The notes: a model not told the origin generated them from the letters alone. A stretch of DNA of 8,151 bases from Bacilli bacterium (GCA_017627015.1 JAGAHP010000003.1:1-8151); one strand, 5' to 3'; counted from the first letter of the stretch, positions 1 to 7,344 are shown. Made by a program: numbers and translations.

Positions 1-141
1 AATAATGAATTTTATAGACTTACTAAGTATTTAGGTTGTTAATTACTTTTGTACTTAGGACATATTCTTAATTAACTAAACTTGTAGATGTTACTTATTA
101 CGTATTTTTGGACAGGGGTTCAACTCCCCTCAGCTCCACCA
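1..141 (+). ncRNA. ssrA: tmRNA (3' part; 5' end outside window)
   Basis: This is the 3' end of transfer-messenger RNA, which with SmpB rescues stalled ribosomes and tags the nascent peptide. The last bases form a tRNA-like end: a perfect 5-bp T-arm stem AGGGG (114-118) and CCCCT (126-130) around the loop TTCAACT, then an acceptor strand ending GCTCCACCA with an encoded CCA at 139-141. Upstream, CTTGTAGA at about 81-88 matches the conserved segment seen near the end of Bacillota tmRNAs (CTCGTAGA in Bacillus subtilis). The tag reading frame and the 5' tRNA-like half lie before base 1. The 3' end of ssrA is a common integration target, which matters because a recombinase follows. Confidence 0.93.
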
Positions 142-150
142 TAGTGATTT

Positions 151-172
151 TTAGTCGAACTAATCGACTTAA
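151..172. repeat. Small palindrome just downstream of ssrA
   Basis: AGTCGA (153-158) and TCGACT (164-169) form an inverted repeat around a 5-base spacer. A second, overlapping one is TTAGT (151-155) with ACTAA (159-163). It sits 10 bases after the tmRNA CCA, where an element junction might lie. Large serine recombinases use imperfectly symmetric attachment sites, so it is a possible attL core. It could equally be part of the tmRNA 3' trailer. No second copy was found in the window. Confidence 0.35.
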
Positions 173-179
173 TATAAAT

Positions 180-207
180 AAAGGTTAATTTCGGTTAACC
201 TTTTTTA
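180..207 (+). terminator. Rho-independent terminator of ssrA
   Basis: AAGGTTAA (181-188) pairs with TTAACCTT (195-202) around the loop TTTCGG and runs into a T tract ending at about 206. It lies about 40 bases after the tmRNA CCA, as expected for processing and termination of that transcript. Confidence 0.8.
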
Positions 208-233
208 TATGCTTTGAGAGGAGTTGATTAGTT

Positions 234-509
234 ATGCAAATAATAAAGGAAAAATATGAGATTGAGGAAACATTAGGAAAGAGAGTAAAAAATATGTTAA
301 TATTTCTAAATCTTAAAGGTAAACTAGAAGAAGGAAATATAATTAGTATTTCTAAAACTAATCTTGCATATATTGAGCCACACAAATTAAAAATAAGAGA
401 TATTACATATTTATTCTTTAATGATTGTAATGATGCTTATATTAATTCATTAGAAAATAAAATACCATTTAATGAACTTCAAAGTTTTATTAAAGCACAA
501 ATTAACTAA
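234..509 (+). CDS. Hypothetical protein, 91 aa
   Basis: This is a small soluble protein that I do not recognise. The start is supported by a strong Shine-Dalgarno sequence, GAGAGGAG at 216-223, ten bases before the ATG. The N-terminal third is charged (KEKYEIEETLGKRVKN). The middle alternates hydrophobic and polar residues like a small beta domain, and the C-terminal part is probably helical. There are no cysteine pairs, membrane segment or signal peptide. It lies between the ssrA terminator and the recombinase promoter. The ribosome binding site begins only about ten bases after the terminator T tract, so there is hardly room for an independent promoter. It may be expressed by read-through or from a weak promoter overlapping the terminator. 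It could be the first gene of an integrated element or an old chromosomal neighbour of ssrA. Confidence 0.6.
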   Translation: MQIIKEKYEIEETLGKRVKNMLIFLNLKGKLEEGNIISISKTNLAYIEPHKLKIRDITYLFFNDCNDAYINSLENKIPFNELQSFIKAQIN

Positions 510-513
510 TACC

Positions 514-531
514 ATTCCCTAAATAAGGAAT
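514..531. promoter_or_regulatory. Possible operator overlapping the -35 box
   Basis: ATTCC (514-518) and GGAAT (527-531) form an inverted repeat with 8 bases between the arms. The right arm shares its last base with the TTGACA -35 element. A regulator binding here would block the recombinase promoter. Short inverted repeats arise by chance in AT-rich DNA, so this is tentative. The arms may instead form a weak hairpin at the end of the 234-509 transcript, but no T tract follows. Confidence 0.28.
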
Positions 532-558
532 TGACAATTAAAATTATAATGATAAAAT
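531..558 (+). promoter_or_regulatory. Promoter of the recombinase leader
   Basis: A perfect -35 TTGACA (531-536) is followed, after a 16-base spacer, by the -10 TAAAAT (553-558), one mismatch from consensus. The expected start near 565 gives a leader of about 160 bases before the recombinase ATG. Confidence 0.6.
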
Positions 559-580
559 AAATAACCAATAAATGACAAGC

Positions 581-611
581 AGTATCCGCCTTTATTAGAA
601 AGAGAGGTACT
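581..611 (+). promoter_or_regulatory. Leader hairpin covering the leader-peptide RBS
   Basis: In the RNA, AGTA (581-584), CC (586-587), C589 and CTTT (590-593) can pair with AAAG (599-602), G604, GG (606-607) and TACT (608-611), with small bulges and the loop ATTAG. The 3' arm contains the AGAGAGG ribosome binding site of the short frame at 615. The hairpin would therefore limit translation of the leader. The same 3' arm (603-611) can instead pair with 680-688, the 3' arm of the downstream terminator, giving a possible switch. This is read by eye, without energy values. Confidence 0.35.
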
Positions 612-614
612 TCT

Positions 615-677
615 ATGATTAAATGCACAATAAATTTTATATTAAATTTTAAGGAGTTAAAGGTATTAGTTAAATAG
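615..677 (+). CDS. Possible 20-aa leader peptide of the recombinase
   Basis: This short frame encodes MIKCTINFILNFKELKVLVK. AGAGAGG (601-607) ends seven bases before the ATG, a good Shine-Dalgarno spacing. The frame reads through the whole 5' arm of the terminator hairpin, and its TAG stop (675-677) falls in the hairpin loop. This is the arrangement seen in translation-controlled attenuators, such as those ahead of some Bacillota antibiotic-resistance genes: a ribosome on the leader would keep the hairpin from forming and let polymerase continue into the recombinase. The peptide resembles nothing I know, and chance open frames this short are common. The case rests on the RBS and the position of the stop. 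Confidence 0.42.
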   Translation: MIKCTINFILNFKELKVLVK

Positions 678-701
678 CTAGTATCTTTGACTCCCTTTTT
701 T
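653..701 (+). terminator. Intrinsic terminator (attenuator) before the recombinase
   Basis: A 17-bp stem pairs 653-669 with 678-694, including several G-U pairs, around an 8-base loop. It is followed by a run of six T at 696-701. It lies between the promoter at 531-558 and the recombinase start at 724, so it can stop most transcripts before the recombinase. No second promoter is evident between it and the gene, so recombinase expression should need read-through, which points to attenuation. Confidence 0.75.
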
Positions 702-720
702 ATGGAAAAGGAGTTGGTAA

Positions 721-2529
<1,809 letters not shown>

Positions 2530-2575
2530 AATAGATAAGATTATAAACATTAAACTTAACAATAGATTATTTAAA

Positions 2576-2604
2576 TTGCATTTTTATTAAAATTGTGATA
2601 TTAT
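2576..2604 (+). promoter_or_regulatory. Promoter of the kinase-methyltransferase operon
   Basis: The -35 TTGCAT (2576-2581) and the -10 TATTAT (2599-2604) are separated by 17 bases. TG at 2596-2597, one base before the -10, makes an extended -10. An overlapping TATAAT at 2602-2607 has a longer, 20-base spacing. The predicted start near 2611 leaves a leader of about 20 bases carrying AAAGGGGG. No terminator is visible after the recombinase, so some read-through is also likely. Confidence 0.6.
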
Positions 2605-2632
2605 AATAAGCAATTTACAAAGGGGGATAATT

Positions 2633-4000
2633 ATGAATATTGTTTTGAGTGGACCAAGTGGTTCAGGAAAAGGAACTATTACAGAAATATTAATGAATAA
2701 GATGGGATATCGAAAATTTACTACATGTACAACCAGACCACCTCGTGAAAATGAAAAGGATGGCTTTGACTATTATTTTCTTTCAAAGGAAGAATTTGAT
2801 AATTATGTAAATAATGGTGTAATGTATAATGTTAGAGAATATGGTGGAAATCTATATGGTAGTTTTGAAAAAAATATGGATAATATTGAATCAACTGTAC
2901 CTGTTATTTTTCAATTAACACCAGATAGAGCGATTAAAATGAAGGAAGCTAATCCTAATACATTGTTAATTTTAGTCTTACCACCAAGTGTAGATGAATT
3001 AAAAAATAGAAGAAAAGATAGATCAGCAAAACGTGTAGAGGACGATATTAAAAATCTAGAAGATGCTATTGATTATGATTTTGTTGTAGTAAATGATGAT
3101 TTAGAATTAGCAGTTACTCAAATTATTGAGACAATAAAGGCTTTTGAAACAAAAACATTTTCTACAAATAATGTCCAAAATCAAAATTTAATTAAAGATT
3201 TTATAAATCAATTTAATAATGCATCACTATCATCTAAGGTTGAAAAAGTATTTAATAAAGAAATAGCTGATTCCTGGGATGATAAAGCAAGATTTGTTAC
3301 ATACCATGGAATTAAAAACCCAATTACTAGTGAAGTATTATCATCTGTTCATAACGGAATGTCTATTGCAGATATTGGTTGTGGAACAGGTAAGTTAATA
3401 TCAAAAATAGATAGAAAAATAGATAATAGTATTTTAACAGGTTTAGATATAAGCTGTGACATGATTGATCACGCACAAAATAGAACTATGACAGGAAACA
3501 ATAAAACATTTTTTATTAATGATGATTTTATGAAGTATGATTTTAAAAATAAATTTGATATAATAATATTTAGTTATGTATTACATCATATGAGTGATCC
3601 AGTTGAAGCGTTAAAGCGTGCAAAAGAATTATTAACTAATGAAGGAAATATTCTATTTTCTGTACCCGGAATTAATTATCTTTCAGAAACATTTAATCCA
3701 AGTGAATTAAATGGTCGTTATAGCATAGAAGAAATGGATGAAATAGTTTCAAAAGCTAGTTTATATCCATTGTCAGCATGTAGAAATAACTTTTTAATGT
3801 CATTCAATTCATACGAAATGTATATAGAATATTTAAAAAGTATTGGAACTTATCAAAAAATAAATAACTATCAAAATACTGAATGGGATAGTGAATTTAA
3901 CAAAAAAATTCTAGAAAAATTTAATGCATCAAGTTTAATAACTGGGGAATATCTTACTTATAATTGTAAAGATAAAAATAAAATTTTAATAAGGAGTTAA
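2633..4000 (+). CDS. Guanylate kinase-like / SAM methyltransferase fusion, 455 aa
   Basis: Two enzyme domains share one frame. Residues 1 to about 175 are guanylate-kinase-like: P-loop GPSGSGKGT (7-15), TTRPPRE with Arg35 and Arg38, DYYF with Tyr47, GNLYGS (72-77) and VVVNDDLE near 151-158. Guanylate kinases make GDP from GMP and ATP. By eye alignment, the two acidic residues that recognise guanine in the family (Glu69 and an Asp near 100 of yeast guanylate kinase) are replaced, by Asn66 and by Gln94 or Thr96, so the acceptor may not be GMP. After a polar linker, about 210-455 is a class I methyltransferase: DIGCGTG (247-253), Asp272 at the end of strand 2, and the LHHM region of a type 11 (UbiE-like) fold. 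AAAGGGGG seven bases before the ATG fixes the start. It is first in the operon, and its last codons hold the RBS of the next gene. The methyl acceptor is unknown. A housekeeping Gmk is shorter and not fused, so this is probably not the cell's gmk. Confidence 0.88.
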   Translation: MNIVLSGPSGSGKGTITEILMNKMGYRKFTTCTTRPPRENEKDGFDYYFLSKEEFDNYVNNGVMYNVREYGGNLYGSFEKNMDNIESTVPVIFQLTPDRAIKMKEANPNTLLILVLPPSVDELKNRRKDRSAKRVEDDIKNLEDAIDYDFVVVNDDLELAVTQIIETIKAFETKTFSTNNVQNQNLIKDFINQFNNASLSSKVEKVFNKEIADSWDDKARFVTYHGIKNPITSEVLSSVHNGMSIADIGCGTGKLISKIDRKIDNSILTGLDISCDMIDHAQNRTMTGNNKTFFINDDFMKYDFKNKFDIIIFSYVLHHMSDPVEALKRAKELLTNEGNILFSVPGINYLSETFNPSELNGRYSIEEMDEIVSKASLYPLSACRNNFLMSFNSYEMYIEYLKSIGTYQKINNYQNTEWDSEFNKKILEKFNASSLITGEYLTYNCKDKNKILIRS

Positions 4001-4002
4001 TT

Positions 4003-5856
4003 ATGATTGTTTATAGTGATAGTGTTAAAAATTTTTGTGATAATGTTACTTCTATTTCAGATATATTAAATAATAGATTCAAAGAACTATTTCATAAATA
4101 TAGTAATAGTTCTGAAATAGATTCATGGAAGAACTCACTAAAGTATTTTTCAAACATTTTATCAGAAACTACTATACCTAATGAATGTACTATCACTTTA
4201 GAATATAATATACCTTTAACTTCAAATAGAATCGATTTAATTTTAACTGGTTTCAATAATAAAAAACCAGTTATCTTTGTGTTTGAATTTAAACAATGGC
4301 AATATGTAAATGATGTGCCAGAAAGTGATTACTTAGTTCAAACAATATTAAATGGTAATATACAAGAGGTTGTACATCCAGGATATCAAGTATGGTCATA
4401 TTCTGAAATAATTAAAAACTATAACGAATATATCCAAATAAATGATATAGAAGTGAATGCTTGCTTATTAATGCATAATTATATATTTAATGATGATGAT
4501 GTATTACTTCAGAAAAAATATGAACCATTTATGAAAAACATAAACTATTTTGGTTCTAATAATATAAAAGAATTAATAGATTACCTTAACACTTCACTTA
4601 CAAGTGGAGATAAGGGAGAAATTATTAGTAATGTTGATAATTCTAAGATTAAGCCATCGTTTAAAATTCAAACAGAAATAAGTCATTTGATCGGGAAAAA
4701 TAAGTTTTTTAATATGATTGATCAGCAAATTGTAGTATATGATAAAATAATGTCAATAATTAAAAATGAAGAAGAAGGTAATGTTATTATTGTCAAAGGT
4801 AGACCTGGAACTGGTAAATCAATCATTGCAATAAACTTACTTAACTCAATAACAAATAGTGGCAAGACATGTCAATATGTATCCAGAAATACAGCACCTA
4901 GAGTAATTTATTCATATACTCTAAAGGGTGAATTGAAAAAGACATTAATAGATTATTTATTTAAATCATCTGGAAGTTACACAGAAATAAATGATAAAAG
5001 TATAAATACACTAATTGTTGATGAAGCGCATTGCCTTACAGAAAAATCTGGACTTTTTAACAATTATGGAATTAATCAAATAATGGAAATAATAAAAAGT
5101 TCCAAAAATTCTGTATTCTTTATTGATGAACTTCAACAAGTTCACTTAAATGATATTGGAACAATTGATAATATTAAAAAAATTGCTAATAATTTAAATT
5201 ATAAAATTACAGAATTGTCATTAGATTATCAATTCCGATGTAATGGATCTGATGAATACTTATCTTTTGTAGATTATATCCTTGGCTTAAATGATAAATT
5301 ACCATCAAATAGTATTAATTATGATTTTAAAATTATAGATAGCCCAAATGAATTATTCGAAATTATAAAGAAAAAAAATGAAATAAATCCATCAAGATTA
5401 GTAGCTGGATATTGCTGGAACTGGAATAAAAAAGAAATGAATAATACAAATTATCATGATATTAAAATAGGTAATTTTGAAATAAGCTGGAATCTTGGAC
5501 AAAACCAAACATTTGCAATAGATGATTCGATAAATGAAGCAGGATGCGTACATTCAGTTCAAGGATTAGAATTTGACTATGTCGGTGTCATTATTGGAAA
5601 AGATGTTAAATATAAAGACAATCGTGTTATAACAGATTATAATGCCCATGGTTCTGCAGATCCTTCATTCAAAGGAATTAAAAAAATGTTTAAATCTTCT
5701 GAGTGTGAAGCAAAAATAATAGCAGATAAATTGATAAAAAATGCCTATAGAGTATTGCTAACAAGAGGAGCAAAGGGTTGTTATATATATTGTCAAGATG
5801 AAGAATATCGAGAGTTTATTAAAAATGTTATTAAAAATATAAACTTTACTAAATAA
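4003..5856 (+). CDS. DUF2075-type SF1 helicase/ATPase with N-terminal nuclease domain, 617 aa
   Basis: This is a predicted nucleic-acid motor. The C-terminal part (about 225-600) has superfamily 1 helicase signatures: Walker A GRPGTGKS (266-273), Walker B VDEAH (339-343), FIDELQQ (373-379), DYQFR (408-412), VHSVQGLEFD (516-525) and YRVLLTR (582-588). This matches the DUF2075 (Schlafen-group-3-like) ATPases. The N-terminal part (about 60-165) looks like a PD-(D/E)xK nuclease: Asp78 in RIDLI, Glu95-x-Lys97 in FEFKQW, and Gln129-xxx-Tyr133 in GYQVWSY, the RecB/Cas4-type set. The catalytic residues appear intact, so it should cut DNA or RNA, although no activity has been shown for this protein. 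AAGGAG (3991-3996), inside the end of the preceding gene, starts translation two bases after that gene's stop, which implies coupling and similar amounts of the two proteins. Related proteins occur in defence and accessory loci. Its role here is inferred. Confidence 0.9.
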   Translation: MIVYSDSVKNFCDNVTSISDILNNRFKELFHKYSNSSEIDSWKNSLKYFSNILSETTIPNECTITLEYNIPLTSNRIDLILTGFNNKKPVIFVFEFKQWQYVNDVPESDYLVQTILNGNIQEVVHPGYQVWSYSEIIKNYNEYIQINDIEVNACLLMHNYIFNDDDVLLQKKYEPFMKNINYFGSNNIKELIDYLNTSLTSGDKGEIISNVDNSKIKPSFKIQTEISHLIGKNKFFNMIDQQIVVYDKIMSIIKNEEEGNVIIVKGRPGTGKSIIAINLLNSITNSGKTCQYVSRNTAPRVIYSYTLKGELKKTLIDYLFKSSGSYTEINDKSINTLIVDEAHCLTEKSGLFNNYGINQIMEIIKSSKNSVFFIDELQQVHLNDIGTIDNIKKIANNLNYKITELSLDYQFRCNGSDEYLSFVDYILGLNDKLPSNSINYDFKIIDSPNELFEIIKKKNEINPSRLVAGYCWNWNKKEMNNTNYHDIKIGNFEISWNLGQNQTFAIDDSINEAGCVHSVQGLEFDYVGVIIGKDVKYKDNRVITDYNAHGSADPSFKGIKKMFKSSECEAKIIADKLIKNAYRVLLTRGAKGCYIYCQDEEYREFIKNVIKNINFTK

Positions 5857-5884
5857 TATGTTAAAATAATATAGAGGTGAAAAG

Positions 5885-6289
5885 ATGAAACAATATAATG
5901 TAATTGTAATTTTTAATAAAGACATGAATAAAACATTGATGTGTAAGAGAACTAAAGAACCTTATATGGGAATGTATAATTTAGTTGGTGGAAAAATTGA
6001 AAAAGAAAATGATGGATTTAACGAGGCATATAGAGAATTAATAGAAGAAACTAATATTAGTAAAAATGATGTTGAACTAAAGCATTTTATGAATATAGAA
6101 TATATTTCATTTAATAAATCACTAGAAGTTTATTATGGGATATTAAATAAAGAAGTAGAATTAGTAGAAGAAGTTAATAAACTTGAATGGGTAGATATAA
6201 ATGATAATTTCTTTGATATGACTAGGTATGCTGGTGAAGGAAATATTGGTCATATAATAGAAGAAATTAAAATAGAAATGATGAAATAA
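5885..6289 (+). CDS. Nudix hydrolase (MutT-like), 134 aa
   Basis: Nudix enzymes split a nucleoside diphosphate linked to another group, such as a (d)NTP, ADP-ribose or a nucleotide sugar, using divalent metal. The Nudix box begins at Gly36 and runs to Ile58, with the metal-binding core RELIEET (50-56), including Glu51, Glu54 and Glu55. Two box positions differ from consensus: Asn42 stands where the first Glu is usual, unless Glu41 takes its place, and Asn57 replaces the late Gly. The N-terminal strand and YNLVGGKIE resemble 8-oxo-dGTP-type and other nucleotide-triphosphate hydrolases. The protein is a minimal single domain. AGAGGTGA (5873-5880) precedes the ATG, 28 bases after the helicase gene, with no terminator or promoter between them. 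It is therefore the third gene of the operon and probably acts on a nucleotide made or used by the other two. The substrate cannot be told from sequence. Confidence 0.9.
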   Translation: MKQYNVIVIFNKDMNKTLMCKRTKEPYMGMYNLVGGKIEKENDGFNEAYRELIEETNISKNDVELKHFMNIEYISFNKSLEVYYGILNKEVELVEEVNKLEWVDINDNFFDMTRYAGEGNIGHIIEEIKIEMMK

Positions 6290-6342
6290 AAAGTTTGTAT
6301 TTTGCTAGGTTATTCATATATTTATGCTCATAACAAAAACTT

Positions 6343-6367
6343 AAGAAGATGCTAAATCTTCTTTTTT
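6343..6367 (+). terminator. Terminator of the kinase-helicase-Nudix operon
   Basis: AAGAAGAT (6343-6350) pairs with ATCTTCTT (6356-6363) around GCTAA, and the T run continues to 6367. It lies 53 bases after the Nudix stop codon and separates this operon from the second Nudix gene. Confidence 0.85.
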
Positions 6368-6371
6368 AGTG

Positions 6372-6382
6372 TATAATATAAT
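6372..6382 (+). promoter_or_regulatory. -10 region for the second Nudix gene
   Basis: Two overlapping TATAAT boxes (6372-6377 and 6377-6382) begin five bases after the T tract of the preceding terminator. No convincing -35 is seen, because that position falls inside the terminator hairpin. The next gene starts 27 bases downstream, a sensible leader length. Confidence 0.4.
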
Positions 6383-6409
6383 TGTAATTTACAGGAAGGA
6401 TGTAATATT

Positions 6410-6904
6410 ATGTCTGAATTAAGAGATTTATACGATAAAAATAGTAATAAGACTGATAAAACATATCATAAAGGTGATTCGATACCAAATGGATATTACC
6501 CTATGGTTGTAATGGTTGTTATTAGAAATTCTAAAGGAGAATTTTTAATGCAAAAAAGAGTTGAATCTAAAGGTGGAGATTGGGGAGTTACTGGTGGTCA
6601 TCCTAAATCTGGCGAAACTTCTATTGAGGGAATTATTACAGAAGTAAAAGAAGAATTAGGATTAGATTTTTCTAGAGAAAAATTTATTGAATATGATTCT
6701 GGTTGTGATGGGAAAGATTGTTACAAAATGTATTTTGTTAATAAAGATATAGATATTAATGATATTACTATTCAAAAAGATGAATTAAGTGAAGTAAAAT
6801 GGTTTTCAATGGATGAATTAAAACACATGGCAGATATTGGTGATTTGAATGAAGATCAAATTGCTTGTTTTAATAAAGTATGTAATTATTTACAATTTAA
6901 ATAA
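6410..6904 (+). CDS. Nudix hydrolase (IPP-isomerase/YfcD-like), 164 aa
   Basis: This is a second Nudix enzyme from a different subgroup than the one upstream. The opening ELRDLYDKN...K, followed by a strand ending in LMQKR (46-50) and then DWGVTGGHP, is typical of Nudix proteins related to isopentenyl-diphosphate isomerase and YfcD. Many of these are hydrolases of unknown substrate. The Nudix box runs from Gly63 to Leu85 with Glu69 and the metal ligands Glu78, Glu81 and Glu82. The usual Arg before Glu78 is Thr77, a departure that may matter for loop structure. AGGAAGGA (6393-6400) supports the ATG. It is a single-gene unit with its own -10 region and terminator. It may be an ordinary housekeeping accessory gene not tied to the operon before it. 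True IPP isomerase is less likely, since the usual active-site Cys context is not seen. Confidence 0.9.
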   Translation: MSELRDLYDKNSNKTDKTYHKGDSIPNGYYPMVVMVVIRNSKGEFLMQKRVESKGGDWGVTGGHPKSGETSIEGIITEVKEELGLDFSREKFIEYDSGCDGKDCYKMYFVNKDIDINDITIQKDELSEVKWFSMDELKHMADIGDLNEDQIACFNKVCNYLQFK

Positions 6905-6917
6905 TTACATATTATTT

Positions 6918-6942
6918 AAGTGGTAGATGACACCACTTTTTT
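6918..6942 (+). terminator. Terminator of the second Nudix gene
   Basis: AAGTGGT (6918-6924) pairs perfectly with ACCACTT (6932-6938) around a 7-base loop, and T residues continue to 6942. It follows the stop codon by 13 bases. Its 3' arm is part of the TGACACCACT word repeated in the region to the right. Confidence 0.82.
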
Positions 6943-7003
6943 GTTCTTCCCAAAATCCCAAAAATGCAAAATTTTTTATTAAAATTTTTTTATCAGGATA
7001 AGA

Positions 7004-7059
7004 TGGTGGCACCATAGGAGTCGATTTTCGTTGAAAATACGACATTTCCTATGACACCA
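7004..7059. repeat. Large imperfect hairpin, about 22 bp
   Basis: Three stacked stems form one arm-to-arm structure. GTCGATTTTC (7020-7029) pairs with GAAAATACGAC (7033-7043) with one bulged A and a GTT loop. CATAGGA (7013-7019) pairs with TCCTATG (7047-7053) after a 3-base bulge. TGGTG (7004-7008) pairs with CACCA (7055-7059) across a small internal loop. No T tract follows on either strand, so it is not a simple terminator. It could be a folded RNA or an inverted-repeat core. Confidence 0.65.
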
Positions 7060-7081
7060 AACTTATTTTGCACTTGCAAAA

Positions 7082-7147
7082 TTGCTCCCAAATTTAAATT
7101 GAATTTGAATTTTACCTTTATTTTATAAAGAAAAAGTTGCTCCCAAA
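7082..7147. repeat. Two direct copies of TTGCTCCCAAA
   Basis: The 11-mer occurs at 7082-7092 and 7137-7147, 55 bases apart, in DNA otherwise nearly free of G and C. Related CCCAAAA words lie at about 6950-6964. A spaced exact repeat in a non-coding block may be a protein-binding site or the trace of an older duplication. Confidence 0.35.
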
Positions 7148-7227
7148 AATTGATCTTTTGAATATTTGTGGGATATTTGACTTTTTTGAGTGGTGTCACA
7201 TTTTTTAATTAAAATAGTATAAAGTAT

Positions 7228-7256
7228 TTTGATTTTTCATAAATGTTTGATATAAT
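7228..7256 (+). promoter_or_regulatory. Candidate promoter of a short RNA
   Basis: A perfect -10 TATAAT (7251-7256) follows TTTGAT (7228-7233) at 17 bases; TTGATT shifted by one gives 16. The -35 is only a partial match. Transcription would begin near 7263 and meet a terminator at 7322-7343, before any gene. Confidence 0.45.
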
Positions 7257-7262
7257 CTTTAT

Positions 7263-7343
7263 AGAAATTAACCTTATATATATTTCCAAACGTCTATAAC
7301 TGCCGCACCAAATGAAATATGAGAACCAATAGGTTCTTTTTTT
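7263..7343 (+). ncRNA. Candidate short RNA or 5' regulatory leader (about 80 nt)
   Basis: A promoter-like pair at 7228-7256 and an intrinsic terminator ending at 7343 would delimit an RNA of about 80 bases with no reading frame of interest. TTATAGA (7259-7265) can pair with TCTATAA (7293-7299), closing a hairpin that begins close to the predicted start. The segment 7286-7310 is the most GC-containing part, which suggests a constrained region. I could not match it to a riboswitch class (purine, preQ1, SAM and fluoride considered by eye). It may be a free small RNA, or an attenuating leader for the gene at 7379. Confidence 0.3.
7322..7343 (+). terminator. Intrinsic terminator before the 147-aa gene
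   Basis: AGAACC (7322-7327) and GGTTCT (7332-7337) form a 6-bp stem with loop AATA, followed by T residues to 7343. No coding gene ends nearby on the + strand, which argues for a short RNA or leader ending here. Confidence 0.75.
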
Positions 7344-7344
7344 A

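Larger units (their letters stand above)
6928..7198. repeat. Gene-free block bounded by inverted TGACACCACT words
   Basis: TGACACCACT at 6928-6937 recurs inverted as AGTGGTGTCA at 7189-7198. Inside are another TGACACCA (7052-7059) and the near-match palindrome TGGTGGCACCA (7004-7014). The octamer CTTTTTTG lies next to both outer copies (6936-6943 and 7181-7188). The interior is AT-rich and carries a large hairpin, but no convincing gene: the minus-strand frame at 6993-7199 looks accidental. The layout resembles a small non-autonomous repeat (MITE-like) or a structured RNA. No target duplication is evident, and the left copy also serves as a terminator arm, so the nature is uncertain. Confidence 0.4.

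Noticed and set aside
185..385. Minus-strand open frame of 66 codons
   Set aside because: It overlaps the better-supported 91-aa + strand gene and the ssrA terminator, has no clear RBS, and its sequence looks like AT-rich noise.
2633..3160. Housekeeping guanylate kinase gmk
   Set aside because: The domain is fused to a methyltransferase, appears to lack the guanine-reading acidic residues, and sits in an accessory operon rather than with rpoZ or other usual gmk neighbours.
6993..7199. Minus-strand open frame of 68 codons
   Set aside because: It begins with GTG inside the repeated TGACACCACT word, has no clear RBS, and runs through the direct repeats and the large hairpin. The encoded Lys/Phe/Asn-rich sequence fits chance reading of a non-coding block.
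6905..7206. CRISPR array
   Set aside because: The repeated words are short, partly inverted and unevenly spaced, and no cas gene is present. The Cas4-like motifs at 4003-5856 belong to a helicase fusion.
7286..7310. tRNA-like 3' end (GCCGCACCA)
   Set aside because: There is no T-arm GGTTC-type motif before it and no acceptor partner upstream, so it is not a tRNA or a duplicated tmRNA end.
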